Of a DNA stretch of 64,000 nucleotides, positions 9,050 through 17,204 are shown piece by piece. The number at the start of each line of letters is the position of its first letter. Position 1 is the first letter of the stretch. Origin of the DNA: JADHUC01 sp964623055 (GTDB taxonomy: Bacteria; Planctomycetota; Planctomycetia; Pirellulales; Pirellulaceae); contig CAZURK010000044.1 of NCBI GenBank assembly GCA_964623055.1, positions 1 to 64,000 on the forward strand, in the 5' to 3' direction. The notes beneath the pieces are model-generated. The model had not been told where the DNA came from, did no database searches, and saw only the letters and a list, made by a program, of their open reading frames with translations. The translations under genes and the position numbers were made by a program.

Positions 9050-9271
9050 AGGCATTTCCGCCACGTGCAGTGGCACGATTGGGTCCACGAGGCTGGAGTA
9101 GCCGGAGAACTGAGAGCAATCGAGCTATACGATCAGCAAAGCGATCCCGACGAGAACATCAACATTGCCAACCTTGTGGAGAATCGGGAATTGGTCCAAA
9201 AGCTCTCCAAACAAATGCAAACAATTTGGCCGAACGGCGTCTTACGACCAGATGCTCGGAGGGAACGTTGA
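9050..9271 (+). pseudogene. Sulfatase C-terminal remnant
   Basis: From about 9050 the plus strand reads HFRHVQWHDW, then RAIELYDQQSDPDENINIAN, ENRELVQKLSKQM and a stop at 9271. This is the usual end of iduronate-2-sulfatase-like proteins and parallels the ELYDHMSDSAENTNIA tail of the intact gene at 1827-3380. It has no credible start of its own; the GTG at 9065 is internal. It is the 3' partner of the remnant at 7264-7410. Confidence 0.8.
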
Positions 9272-9403
9272 TGTTTGCAGGCGACTCAGCCTCGCAATCC
9301 TTCAAACGGTTGGTATTCTGAAACGTGTTGCGTTCGAGTTCGCCCATTACGTGCGCCGGGGCTCGAACGCTTACCTCACCCTCAATGACACAAAGAAAAC
9401 ACC

Positions 9404-10330
9404 ATGAAACGTCTCTTTTTCTCGCTGCTGGTTATCCTCTCTGCGGCGGCCACCGTCTGTGCGGCAGAAGACGCGAAGACCACGACCGTTACGTTCTATC
9501 ACACGTCCGACCTGCACGAGCACTCCGCGCCAATGGCGCAAATCGCCGGGTTTGTCGAGGCCCGAAAGAAGGAACAGCCCAACGTCCTGCTGGTCGATAC
9601 GGGCGACTGGTTCAACAAGGGCGATCTGACCGACTTGAACACCCGCGGCGAAGCGATGGCCGCCATGCTCGGCGTCTGCAAGTACGATGCGGTGATTCCG
9701 GGCAACCACGATTACTCGTTCGGCACCAGCCGGCTGGCTGAGTTGATTGACGCGCACTCGCTGCCGATGGTGGCGGCCAACTGCCGATGGCCGGACGAGA
9801 TCAAGCCGCGTCAAGCCGCACCGTTTCGCATCTTCAAACTCGAAGGAATCACGGTTGGGATCATCGGCACGGCCACACCAATCTCGACCCAGCGGAAGGA
9901 CAAGCTACTGGAAATCCTCCCGATCGGCGGGTCGCTCGGCGTCGTGGTGGCCGAGTTGGATCGGCAAGTCGACGTGATCGCGCTGCTGACGCATGTTGGC
10001 GTCGAGGCCGACCGCAAGCTGGCCCGTGCTCTGCCGCGTGTGGACGTGATCTTCGGCGGCCACAACCACAAGCGAATCGCGGAACTCGACTTCGACGCCG
10101 AGACGCAGACGGTGATTCAGCACAGCGGCGGAGTTGGCAAATGCATCGGAGAGTTGACGTTGACCTGGGACGGCGAGAAGATCGTCGACCGCAAGGTTAA
10201 TCTGTTGAAAGTCACCGCAGAGATGCCATCATCGGCCGCGGTCGAGTCCGTACGCGCCAAGTACGTTTCCAAGCCGCTGGCCGAAGAGCAACCTTCGCCG
10301 GCAGTGCAGGAGCCTGCGGAGACTCGGTAA
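9404..10330 (+). CDS. Secreted metallophosphoesterase, 5'-nucleotidase (UshA/YchR-like) family
   Basis: Calcineurin-like phosphoesterase of 308 aa with a signal peptide (residues 1-22). The dinuclear metal motifs appear in order: TSDLHEHS, VDTGDWFNKGDL, IPGNHDYSFG, LLTHVG and FGGHNHKR. The GNHDYSFG form is characteristic of the 5'-nucleotidase/UshA branch. The C-terminal nucleotide-binding domain of UshA is missing, so this is a single-domain enzyme. Likely substrates are nucleotides or other phosphomonoesters in the periplasm. It follows the sulfatase remnant by 132 bp and has no obvious operon partner. Confidence 0.85.
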   Translation: MKRLFFSLLVILSAAATVCAAEDAKTTTVTFYHTSDLHEHSAPMAQIAGFVEARKKEQPNVLLVDTGDWFNKGDLTDLNTRGEAMAAMLGVCKYDAVIPGNHDYSFGTSRLAELIDAHSLPMVAANCRWPDEIKPRQAAPFRIFKLEGITVGIIGTATPISTQRKDKLLEILPIGGSLGVVVAELDRQVDVIALLTHVGVEADRKLARALPRVDVIFGGHNHKRIAELDFDAETQTVIQHSGGVGKCIGELTLTWDGEKIVDRKVNLLKVTAEMPSSAAVESVRAKYVSKPLAEEQPSPAVQEPAETR

Positions 10331-10525
10331 CGCCCACAAAAGGTCCGTGTGGGGTCACCCATAACCGCCATCGTGTCAATCCCGGGTTCTCGCGACTCTT
10401 CTGAGAACGGCCGTTTCTTGAATTGCCGACTATTCCCAAGAAATATTGCGTTAGATTCTCGGGTGACCGGGAGCCCATCTAGCCAGCGAGCTGCCAACGA
10501 CCCACCCTCTGGGAGAATCGGCCTG

Positions 10526-10567
10526 TCTACTGTTTTTACCGTTGATATCTACCGATTAAGCAGTAGA
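10526..10567. promoter_or_regulatory. Candidate operator of the BlaI-type repressor
   Basis: A perfect 7-bp inverted repeat, TCTACTG (10526-10532) and CAGTAGA (10561-10567), flanks an additional TCTAC half-site at 10548-10552. The latter forms a tighter dyad with GTAGA at 10563-10567. It lies 58-99 bp upstream of the repressor start in an AT-richer stretch, where its promoter is expected. BlaI/MecI repressors bind TAC/GTA-rich dyads near their own promoters. The exact binding site is inferred. Confidence 0.5.
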
Positions 10568-10624
10568 ATGCTGATAGTTTCACCAAAGAGCGAATACGCT
10601 GCCGCAAGCCATCAGGGACTTGTC

Positions 10625-11020
10625 ATGCCCCGACCCAAACACGAACATCCCACGCCCGGCGAGTTGGAGGTCCTGAAGATCCTCTGGGATCGAGGGCCGT
10701 CAACCGTTCGGGAGGTGATGGAAATCCTCAATCACCAGCGCCGCCGGGCCTACACGTCGGTGATGAGTCTGCTGGGCGTGATGACCGACAAAGGGTTGCT
10801 TGCTCGTCAGCCGCAGGGTCGAGCGTTCCTGTATCGGGCGGCGGTTGGGCGAGAAAAGACGCTTGGCGAGATGGTCAACGATCTTGTGGGGCGGGCCTTC
10901 GAGGGCTCGGCCAACGCCATGATCGTCCGACTGCTCGACCGGTCTGCTCCGTCGCCGGAGGAGATCGAGAAGATCCGCGAGACGATCGACGAGTATCGCC
11001 AACGCTCGGGAGAAGAATAG
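10625..11020 (+). CDS. BlaI/MecI/CopY-family transcriptional repressor
   Basis: This 131-residue winged-helix repressor begins PRPKHEHPTPGELEVLKILW. It carries the recognition region STVREVMEILNHQRRRAYTSVMSLLGVMTDKGLL, with the typical R-x-A-Y-T-T/S-V helix, and a C-terminal dimerisation helix. The start at 10625 is chosen because it gives the family's length of about 125-130 aa; the open frame extends upstream to 10349 without family similarity. It lies 2 bp before the M56 protease gene, the classic repressor/anti-repressor arrangement. The candidate operator at 10526-10567 suggests autoregulation. Confidence 0.93.
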   Translation: MPRPKHEHPTPGELEVLKILWDRGPSTVREVMEILNHQRRRAYTSVMSLLGVMTDKGLLARQPQGRAFLYRAAVGREKTLGEMVNDLVGRAFEGSANAMIVRLLDRSAPSPEEIEKIRETIDEYRQRSGEE

Positions 11021-11022
11021 CA

Positions 11023-13665
11023 ATGCCGCTGCTCGACGTGCTCAGCCAACCCGTCTGGCAACGACTAACCTGGACGCTGCTGCATTTCCTGTGGCAGGGA
11101 CTGGGGATTGCGGCGATGATGTTGGCCCTGTTCTGGCTGTTTCGCGTGCGTGGTGCGCATTTGCGGTATGCGATTTCTCTCTTCGCCATGCTGCTGATGG
11201 CGCTCTGCCCGCCGATAACGTTTATCGTGTTGGAGAGGTCGTCAGAACGGACCGCGGCATCGGACTCGACGCCGGAGGAGATCGCGACACTCGACGCACT
11301 CCGACGGCAGCCCTCTTCCTCAAACACGGTTGCACCACAAGCCGCATCTGCCGGCCGGCCGGCAGACTCAGGTGGGACGGCCGAGCCGAACAGCGCAGTT
11401 GCCGACTACATTCGGCCGATCCATCCGTACTTGCTGATCGGTTGGATTGTCGGTGTGTTTCTGCTGGCCGGTCGGTTGCTGTTGGGGCAGTTGGGCGCGC
11501 ATCGGATTCGGCGAAGTGGGCGGCCGATCACCGCGGAGTTGGCCGCTTGCGTGGCCCAACTCGGGCGGCGGATCGGACTGCGATCGGCCGCGTCGGTGTT
11601 CGGCTCGGAGAAGATTCGTGAGGCCGTGGTGGTGGGTGTGTTGCGGCCGGTTGTTCTACTGCCGGCCGGATGGCTAACCGGGATGACGCCCGAGATTCTC
11701 GAAGCGATCATCGCCCATGAACTGGCCCATGTTCGACGTTGGGACCTTTGGGCGAATCTCTTTCAGCGTTTGGTCGAGACGCTGTTGTTCTATCACCCGA
11801 TCGTTTGGTGGCTGTCGCGGCGGATTCGCAGCGAGCGGGAGATGTGCTGCGACGAGTTGGCCGTGGAAGCCACTGGAAAACGAGTAGTCTATGCAACCGC
11901 ACTAGAACAGGCGGCCCGCCGTCGAGCCGATTCTGTACGGCCGGTGTTGGGGATGGCCATAGGAGGTGAAAAGATGACACTACTTGGTCGCGTCCGCAAT
12001 GTCTTGGGGGTTTCTCCATCGCACGAGAAGGCCCGCTGGTGGCCGGCCGGTTTGTTAGCGCTGTTGGTGCCGCTACTGACCAGCGCGAGTATTGCCGAAA
12101 CAGTGCTTACCTGGGAGGCAAATCCCTTCACCGACGTCCGGACCATCACGGTCGAGCAGAGGCGCGACGGTCCGGGCAAACCCAAGACCTATCTGATCGA
12201 CGACCCCAAGACGGTAGCTTCACTGATCGCTCGATTGAAGATCCGCAGCATCTGGAACAACCATCCGATTGGTCTGGAGGTGTCGACCCGGATCACGTTT
12301 CAGAAGAAAGACGGCACCACGCGGCGGGTGGAAGTGATGGATGACGACTACCTGGAACTGGAAGGAAACGCCGTTTACGTCGACCGCGCGTTCATCGTTG
12401 CGTTGAATCGGCACTTGACGCAGCGAACCGGCAGGAAGGTCGACCTGATGGAGTTCCTGCCGGTTCGCCCGGAAGACAGACCGCCGCCGTACGTGGCCCC
12501 TTCGAGGCGATCGCTGACGGCCGGGATCGCGAGTCTCCAAGTGAAATACGACTCGGGCGGGGGATTACGGGCAACCTGGATTCGGGAGCGGAAGGCGCTT
12601 GACGAGATCCAGCAGGCGTTGAAGATTCTCGAGCATGAACCCGACTGGACCGGGCAGTCCCGGGGCAGTGACTTCACACTCATCTCCAAGGACGGCAGCC
12701 AATTCCTCGGCACCTTCCTCAACGAGAAGCAGATTTCCGGCTTCAAGCTGGGCCGATTCACCGTGGAGCCGTCGTTCATCGAGGCGGTCAACCGGCACGT
12801 CAGCCGCATCGACGGGCGAACGATCGACATCTTGGCCGAGAACCCCTTGACCGAGCGGCAACTCGAAGGCGAGCGGGAGTTCCGCGAGCTGCTCTCCGCG
12901 GCCACCGCCTTCCACTTTCCGGCCAAGGTGAGAGGCAAACCCCGGATCCTCCCGGTCACCGATCCCGATCAAGTGGCCGAACTTGTCGGTGTCTTGGACG
13001 ACGTCGAGTTGCCGCTGAAGCAGCGAAAGCTGGCCAAGGACGATTTCTTCATCGAGATCACAACCGAGGGGAACAAGAAAGTCCGCCTCAGCTATCTCCA
13101 AAGGGGCAACGACGACGAACTCGTGGATTCCGCGCCGTTTTGCTGCGATCTGATCGACGTGTCTGGTTTCGGCCAGATCTGGCTGGACAACCAGTGGAAA
13201 TACCGCTTCCTCGACATCGTCTATTCGCGCGAGCAGGCGATCGAAGAGCGGGAGAAGCTCGCAACAATCAGGGTTGTCGCAGGCGATCTGCCGGGGTTTT
13301 TGAAGAAAGTCGTCAGTGTGACCGCCTGCTATCGAGAAGGCGGCGAGCAACGTGTTTGGTGTCTGCCGACCGATCGCAGCCGCACGGTCATCGACGCCCT
13401 GAAGATCGACAAGGTCCAGCCGTTGGACTGGAACGCTTCGCGTTGGAAAGCGGAATTGACAAGGCTCTACGACGGCAAGGCCGGAACCTTGACGCTCACG
13501 CCCGGCGTGGGCTTCGATCTGCAGTTGGTCATCGTCGGCGAAAAGGAGTTGCTGATTCCCCGCTACGGCCGCGTGACGCTGAAGACCGGCCCCATCGAAG
13601 CGATCAAGAAGGCCGTCGCCGACGATCCCGACAAGCCGGACTCGGTGGGCCTCCTGCCGCTGTGA
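11023..13665 (+). CDS. M56/BlaR1-like membrane metalloprotease with a novel repeat-containing C-terminus
   Basis: Signal-sensing membrane protease of 880 aa expected to inactivate the adjacent BlaI repressor. Transmembrane segments lie at about 20-40, 48-68, 135-155 and 337-357. The cytoplasmic zinc site is HELAH (232-236) with the third ligand in CCDELA (about 278), as in BlaR1/MecR1. The penicillin-binding sensor domain is absent. Instead residues about 365-870 appear to contain four divergent copies of a roughly 110-residue unit, each with a beta-rich DG-type turn and an F/I-A/E-A-L/V-N/K-R-H-like helix. By BlaR1 topology this part faces the periplasm and may be the sensor. The ligand is unknown. 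The GGGAGAAG ribosome site overlaps the end of the repressor gene. Confidence 0.88.
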   Translation: MPLLDVLSQPVWQRLTWTLLHFLWQGLGIAAMMLALFWLFRVRGAHLRYAISLFAMLLMALCPPITFIVLERSSERTAASDSTPEEIATLDALRRQPSSSNTVAPQAASAGRPADSGGTAEPNSAVADYIRPIHPYLLIGWIVGVFLLAGRLLLGQLGAHRIRRSGRPITAELAACVAQLGRRIGLRSAASVFGSEKIREAVVVGVLRPVVLLPAGWLTGMTPEILEAIIAHELAHVRRWDLWANLFQRLVETLLFYHPIVWWLSRRIRSEREMCCDELAVEATGKRVVYATALEQAARRRADSVRPVLGMAIGGEKMTLLGRVRNVLGVSPSHEKARWWPAGLLALLVPLLTSASIAETVLTWEANPFTDVRTITVEQRRDGPGKPKTYLIDDPKTVASLIARLKIRSIWNNHPIGLEVSTRITFQKKDGTTRRVEVMDDDYLELEGNAVYVDRAFIVALNRHLTQRTGRKVDLMEFLPVRPEDRPPPYVAPSRRSLTAGIASLQVKYDSGGGLRATWIRERKALDEIQQALKILEHEPDWTGQSRGSDFTLISKDGSQFLGTFLNEKQISGFKLGRFTVEPSFIEAVNRHVSRIDGRTIDILAENPLTERQLEGEREFRELLSAATAFHFPAKVRGKPRILPVTDPDQVAELVGVLDDVELPLKQRKLAKDDFFIEITTEGNKKVRLSYLQRGNDDELVDSAPFCCDLIDVSGFGQIWLDNQWKYRFLDIVYSREQAIEEREKLATIRVVAGDLPGFLKKVVSVTACYREGGEQRVWCLPTDRSRTVIDALKIDKVQPLDWNASRWKAELTRLYDGKAGTLTLTPGVGFDLQLVIVGEKELLIPRYGRVTLKTGPIEAIKKAVADDPDKPDSVGLLPL

Positions 13666-13708
13666 TGGGAAGACCTCGGCAACAGCGCGGAACGGGAGAA
13701 AGGACGCC

Positions 13709-14209
13709 ATGAGACGTTATGAGTATCCCGCCGACCTTGCGGCCGAACTCGGGCGAGAGCGCCGGCGACGCCTGGTATTGTGGTGCTGTATCGCTTCGGT
13801 CGTCTTGCTGGCCGCCGTCTACGCGGGCGTTCAGAACGACGCAATGCTGGGCTCGGCCGTGGGCGCGAGCCTGATGATCGCGATCCTGGGAGTCTTCGAG
13901 GCTGTGCTGAGCCGGTTTGCCCGACGAACGTCGCGCCTGGCCGGTCACGTGCTGGAGGTCGATGGAGACCGGGTTCGCCAGCTCGATCGCGACGGATCAC
14001 TGGTCGATGAGATCGACTTGAGCCAGCCGTACGCTGTCAGCTACCCGTATCACGTCTGCGGCAACGCCATCTACCACGTTCGGCAACGTTTGGATTCCGG
14101 CCAGTCGCGACAGATCGAGTTCAGCTCCCGAATCACCGACGCAAAACACCTGGTCATCGAGGTGCTGCAACACGACGAATGGCCACCCGGGGAGAACGAC
14201 ACGGCATGA
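13709..14209 (+). CDS. Hypothetical two-TM membrane protein, third gene of the BlaI/M56 operon
   Basis: The 166-residue product has a charged N-terminus, two adjacent hydrophobic helices (about residues 24-43 and 46-66) and a soluble C-terminal region that looks beta-rich (HVLEVDGDRVRQLDRDG). I do not recognise the family. The ATG follows a strong site, GAGAAAGGACGCC, and lies 43 bp after the M56 gene, so it is probably co-transcribed with the repressor and protease. A target or accessory membrane protein is possible. Its stop overlaps an ATG (ATGA) that could begin the next frame at 14206. Confidence 0.7.
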   Translation: MRRYEYPADLAAELGRERRRRLVLWCCIASVVLLAAVYAGVQNDAMLGSAVGASLMIAILGVFEAVLSRFARRTSRLAGHVLEVDGDRVRQLDRDGSLVDEIDLSQPYAVSYPYHVCGNAIYHVRQRLDSGQSRQIEFSSRITDAKHLVIEVLQHDEWPPGENDTA

Positions 14210-14283
14210 TTGTGCCCGCTGTGCGGCGCGTGATTCAAGCCAGGAACGCTTTAGGGATCAACTCAAATGAGAGGTATCGGATT

Positions 14284-15145
14284 ATGCTCATCACCTGTCT
14301 ATTTCACACATGCATGTGCTCAGTAGTCCTGGCCGTGCCGGCTGAACCGTCATGCGGCTGGCCTGAGACGGCAGGCCCGAATCCACCGACGGCCGTCCAG
14401 CAACCAGATCGAGTGGATACGTTGACCGACGCTGAACTGGCCAAGATCGACTCCGACCTTAAGAGTCCTGACTGGCACATCAGGCGCCGCGCATTATGGC
14501 GAATGGCGCATGCAGGTTGTTCTGCCGATGCTGTGATCGACAAATACGTAGCCGTCGCCGCGCCTGCCCTTCAGTACCCCGGAGATTGCGCGCAAACGCC
14601 TATCAGTCAGGTTCTCCAAGTCCTCGGAAAACCGGCGTTTCCTCATAGCGAAGTGGCAGGCAGGGGGGAGAGCCGATCAACGGACACTCGACGAGCTCCT
14701 TAAGGTGGCCGGGGACCGTACGCGCCTGACTGACATCCTGCTGGCGAACCTCATGTACATGGCGGACCATTCGCTGAGCGCCGGCGATGTGCCGGCCTTG
14801 ATAGCGCGGGCTGCGGATGAAACCGCCGAAGAAGACATTCGCGTTGGCGCGGTCAATTTGCTGGGACTGTGGGGGGCACTACCCAAAAACGCGACCAAGG
14901 CGTTTCTTCGACTGACGACATCCAAATCCGAAAGATTATCGCTCGCAGCGGCGGGCGCCATCGGCGCCGTCCTGGAAGACCCCAAGGATACCTCGCAACT
15001 CGTTCGCGCCGTCCAATCACGCGCCAAGAACGAGCAGCGCGTCCTTGTTCGGCAGGCCCTTGACGAGAGCGCAAGGATCCTCGTTGGAAGTTCCCAAGAG
15101 GAGCTCGATAGAAAACGCATGGAACGAGTTCAGAGGGGGTGGTAG
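14284..15145 (+). pseudogene. Secreted HEAT-repeat-like protein, apparently frameshifted
   Basis: A signal peptide from ATG 14284 (LITCLFHTCMCSVVLAVPA) leads into helical sequence (LTDAELAKIDSDLKSPDWHIRRRALWRMAHAG) up to a stop at 14701-14703. The coding signal then moves to the next frame. That frame reads FLIAKWQAGG, TLDELLKVAGDRTRLTD and a HEAT-like region (IRVGAVNLLGLWGALPKNA, LAAAGAIGAVLEDPKDTSQL) to 15145. The switch lies somewhere in 14560-14650. Either there is a real frameshift or a sequencing error; a separate gene starting at GTG 14705 has no ribosome site. An alternative start is ATG 14206, which overlaps the upstream stop. Function is unknown beyond likely protein interaction. 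Confidence 0.6.
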
Positions 15146-15305
15146 TATTCCTTCCGATGCGCCGTGCGACGTGATAGCCTGCAACGAAGCAGTCTGTAGA
15201 TGATACACGGGTCAGTCTAAAACCAAGATCCCGACAGCGGCGCTCGATGATCTTCAGCCATTCGCAGAAACTCGCCAAGAAGATCAACGTTACTCGGTGT
15301 GACGA

Positions 15306-15470
15306 ATGACCGAATCCTACGAAAACGAAGCCGAACTTGCCGAGTTCACCGCTTTTGTAAAGCAGCGTAATCCATCCCGTCGTCTTCACGACCGCGAGCG
15401 ATACGTGCTCAGTGTGTACAGGAAACACTTCGCGGAGATCAAGGCAAGAGTTGAAGGCGATCTTTCATAG
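15306..15470 (+). CDS. Possible small charged protein, 54 aa
   Basis: An ATG at 15306 opens a short frame rich in Glu, Lys and Arg (TESYENEAELAEFTAFVKQR, YRKHFAEIKARVEGDL), which looks like a helical protein rather than random translation. No ribosome site is evident and no family is recognised. It ends 40 bp before the next gene. It could be a non-coding coincidence. Confidence 0.35.
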   Translation: MTESYENEAELAEFTAFVKQRNPSRRLHDRERYVLSVYRKHFAEIKARVEGDLS

Positions 15471-15510
15471 ATCGCTGCTATCGGAACCCGAGAGAGATGG
15501 GAGATTGAAG

Positions 15511-16413
15511 ATGTCACTCGTTACCGCTTCTTTACTCGTAATGTCGTTCGCCGGAAGTGCCGACGCGGAAATGCCTGCCGACTTCCTCAAAGTCGAGTCC
15601 AGAGCATGGAGCCGCTGGCTCGACGAAAACCTTCATGTGTTTTGGCATGGAATCCCGCTCAGGGATGTGTTGGCGAGCGAATTTGGCGCTGCCGCCTTCA
15701 CCGTTGATGACGTGAAAGCCCTTGGCACGCCGATCACTTTTGATGCCAGCAACATGACGCGGGGAGCCTCGCTGTGGCGTCTAAGTCAGCGATACGGCTT
15801 CACCATACGATGGGCACAGAAGGATGAGCCAAGGATCTTTCTGGGCTTGTCCGAAGCCGAGCATCGTGAACACCAAGTAGGCGGCGTCACTTTGACTGCG
15901 ATCACCCAGGTTATGCGGTCAGACTACAAGACCTACCAGGATTTGAAGCGGAGAGGGCAAGTCACCAAAGAAGAGATCATGGACGGTATCCTCTACTATG
16001 CCATTGATGTGGATCGTGACCTGAATTTCGGTGACGCCGCCGCCCATGTGAATGAGGTACAACGCTACAAGACGAAGGTGCCGGGAGAAGCTGGAATCGA
16101 GGCACAATTCACTGCAAGGGTAAGATGGATCGAGACTATCGGCAGACGCAACGCAGAGGTAGTCCCAATCGGAGTGGACCCTCGCTGGTTGGTGGGAATC
16201 GAAATACTCTCCATTCAGAAGCCTGCGGATCGGTTTGACAAGAAAGGCGATACTATTCTGGCGATCCACAATCCAGTGCGGGTTTTCCTCGATGATCGTG
16301 AGAAGACTCTTGGCAAGCTGTACGAATTCAAGACAGTGGGATTCCTGCATGACGGTCGTCCCACCTACCTTCGCGTTGAGGCCCAAGAAAAAGACGAGAC
16401 GGAACCGAAGTAG
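15511..16413 (+). CDS. Hypothetical secreted protein, 300 aa
   Basis: Starts at ATG 15511 with GGGAG upstream and a signal peptide cut after about SFAGSADA. The mature part has no motif I recognise. It includes a segment (FWHGIPLRDVLASEFG...PITFDASNMTRGASLWRLSQRYGFTIRWAQ) whose layout resembles the small secretin/STN-like domains that many planctomycete proteins carry: a beta strand, a helix, a beta strand and then a helix. That resemblance is weak. No transmembrane helix after the signal. Upstream in-frame sequence to 15412 is excluded because it lacks a ribosome site and would bury the signal peptide. Confidence 0.65.
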   Translation: MSLVTASLLVMSFAGSADAEMPADFLKVESRAWSRWLDENLHVFWHGIPLRDVLASEFGAAAFTVDDVKALGTPITFDASNMTRGASLWRLSQRYGFTIRWAQKDEPRIFLGLSEAEHREHQVGGVTLTAITQVMRSDYKTYQDLKRRGQVTKEEIMDGILYYAIDVDRDLNFGDAAAHVNEVQRYKTKVPGEAGIEAQFTARVRWIETIGRRNAEVVPIGVDPRWLVGIEILSIQKPADRFDKKGDTILAIHNPVRVFLDDREKTLGKLYEFKTVGFLHDGRPTYLRVEAQEKDETEPK

Positions 16414-16527
16414 TTGTCGCAACCCACTTCCGGTCTCAGATCTGAAGCTGGATACCAAGCCGAAATCAGAGGCAAAGCTGCGTCCCCGGGCCGGAGCCGG
16501 CACCACACTAACGATCGGGGTAAGACA

Positions 16528-17037
16528 ATGGAGCATACGATGCCGACAATAACGTACGTGTCAATCTGCTTCGCCGTGTTGCTCTCTTCATGTGGCCGTT
16601 GTGTCTCGTCACCCGAATACCAGGCGCACGAGAAGGTTCGGCAGCAGTTCATCAAGCGCGCCAGGTCGTTCGTTCCCGAGGGTGAGCTGGACCAGATCGA
16701 CGAGAGCTATTTTACCGGTGAGGGCTTCCGCGACTGGTTCCGGTTTCCGTTGGTCTACCCTTACGAAATGGAAATGATCGATGGCCTGGATGACGGTTCG
16801 ATCGCGGGCGGAGACGCCGCCAGAATCACCGGTATTACTCATTGTGCATTCGACGCCCGCGTTCTTGTGGGGAAGTCCGAAGATGGATGGCTATTGTTTG
16901 AGTTTGAGAGCGGGGAACTCGGGTCCTTTACCTCCAAGCAAGACGTGATGGCGGAGGCCGTGAAACGCGGCTTCGACCCCAAGATTGAAATCCTCAGTGT
17001 GGAGGAGCAGTTTAGGCGATTCGCGAGTGACTGGTGA
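16528..17037 (+). CDS. Hypothetical lipoprotein, 169 aa
   Basis: The product begins with a short signal and a lipobox, LLSSC (cysteine at about residue 22), so it is probably a membrane-anchored lipoprotein. The rest is acidic and has no recognised domain; segments EYQAHEKVRQQFIKRARSF and DGWLLFEFESGELGSF look structured. Two ATGs are possible (16528 and 16540); GGGGTAAG favours the first. It lies between two other hypothetical secreted proteins with no overlap. Confidence 0.65.
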   Translation: MEHTMPTITYVSICFAVLLSSCGRCVSSPEYQAHEKVRQQFIKRARSFVPEGELDQIDESYFTGEGFRDWFRFPLVYPYEMEMIDGLDDGSIAGGDAARITGITHCAFDARVLVGKSEDGWLLFEFESGELGSFTSKQDVMAEAVKRGFDPKIEILSVEEQFRRFASDW

Positions 17038-17204
17038 TTTGGCGGCCCGCTCGACAGGCAGCGTACGTGCCGGAATGAGGTCCTGCCCTTTGACTGAAAT
17101 GCAGCCGTGCCGTACATCGAGAAACGACTCCCGAGCGATTCTGGCGGCGGCAAACGCCAGCGGACTGTCCTACGAGTGAAAACGGAACCCAAGGAGACTG
17201 ACCG

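Noticed and set aside
7411..9050. Insertion sequence with terminal repeats around the DUF4062 gene
   Set aside because: Only a 5-bp GAGAC match was found at opposite ends, no transposase is present, and part of the sulfatase is missing, which a simple insertion would not cause.
11023..13665. Beta-lactam sensor BlaR1
   Set aside because: The protease core matches, but there is no penicillin-binding SxxK domain, so beta-lactam sensing is not supported.
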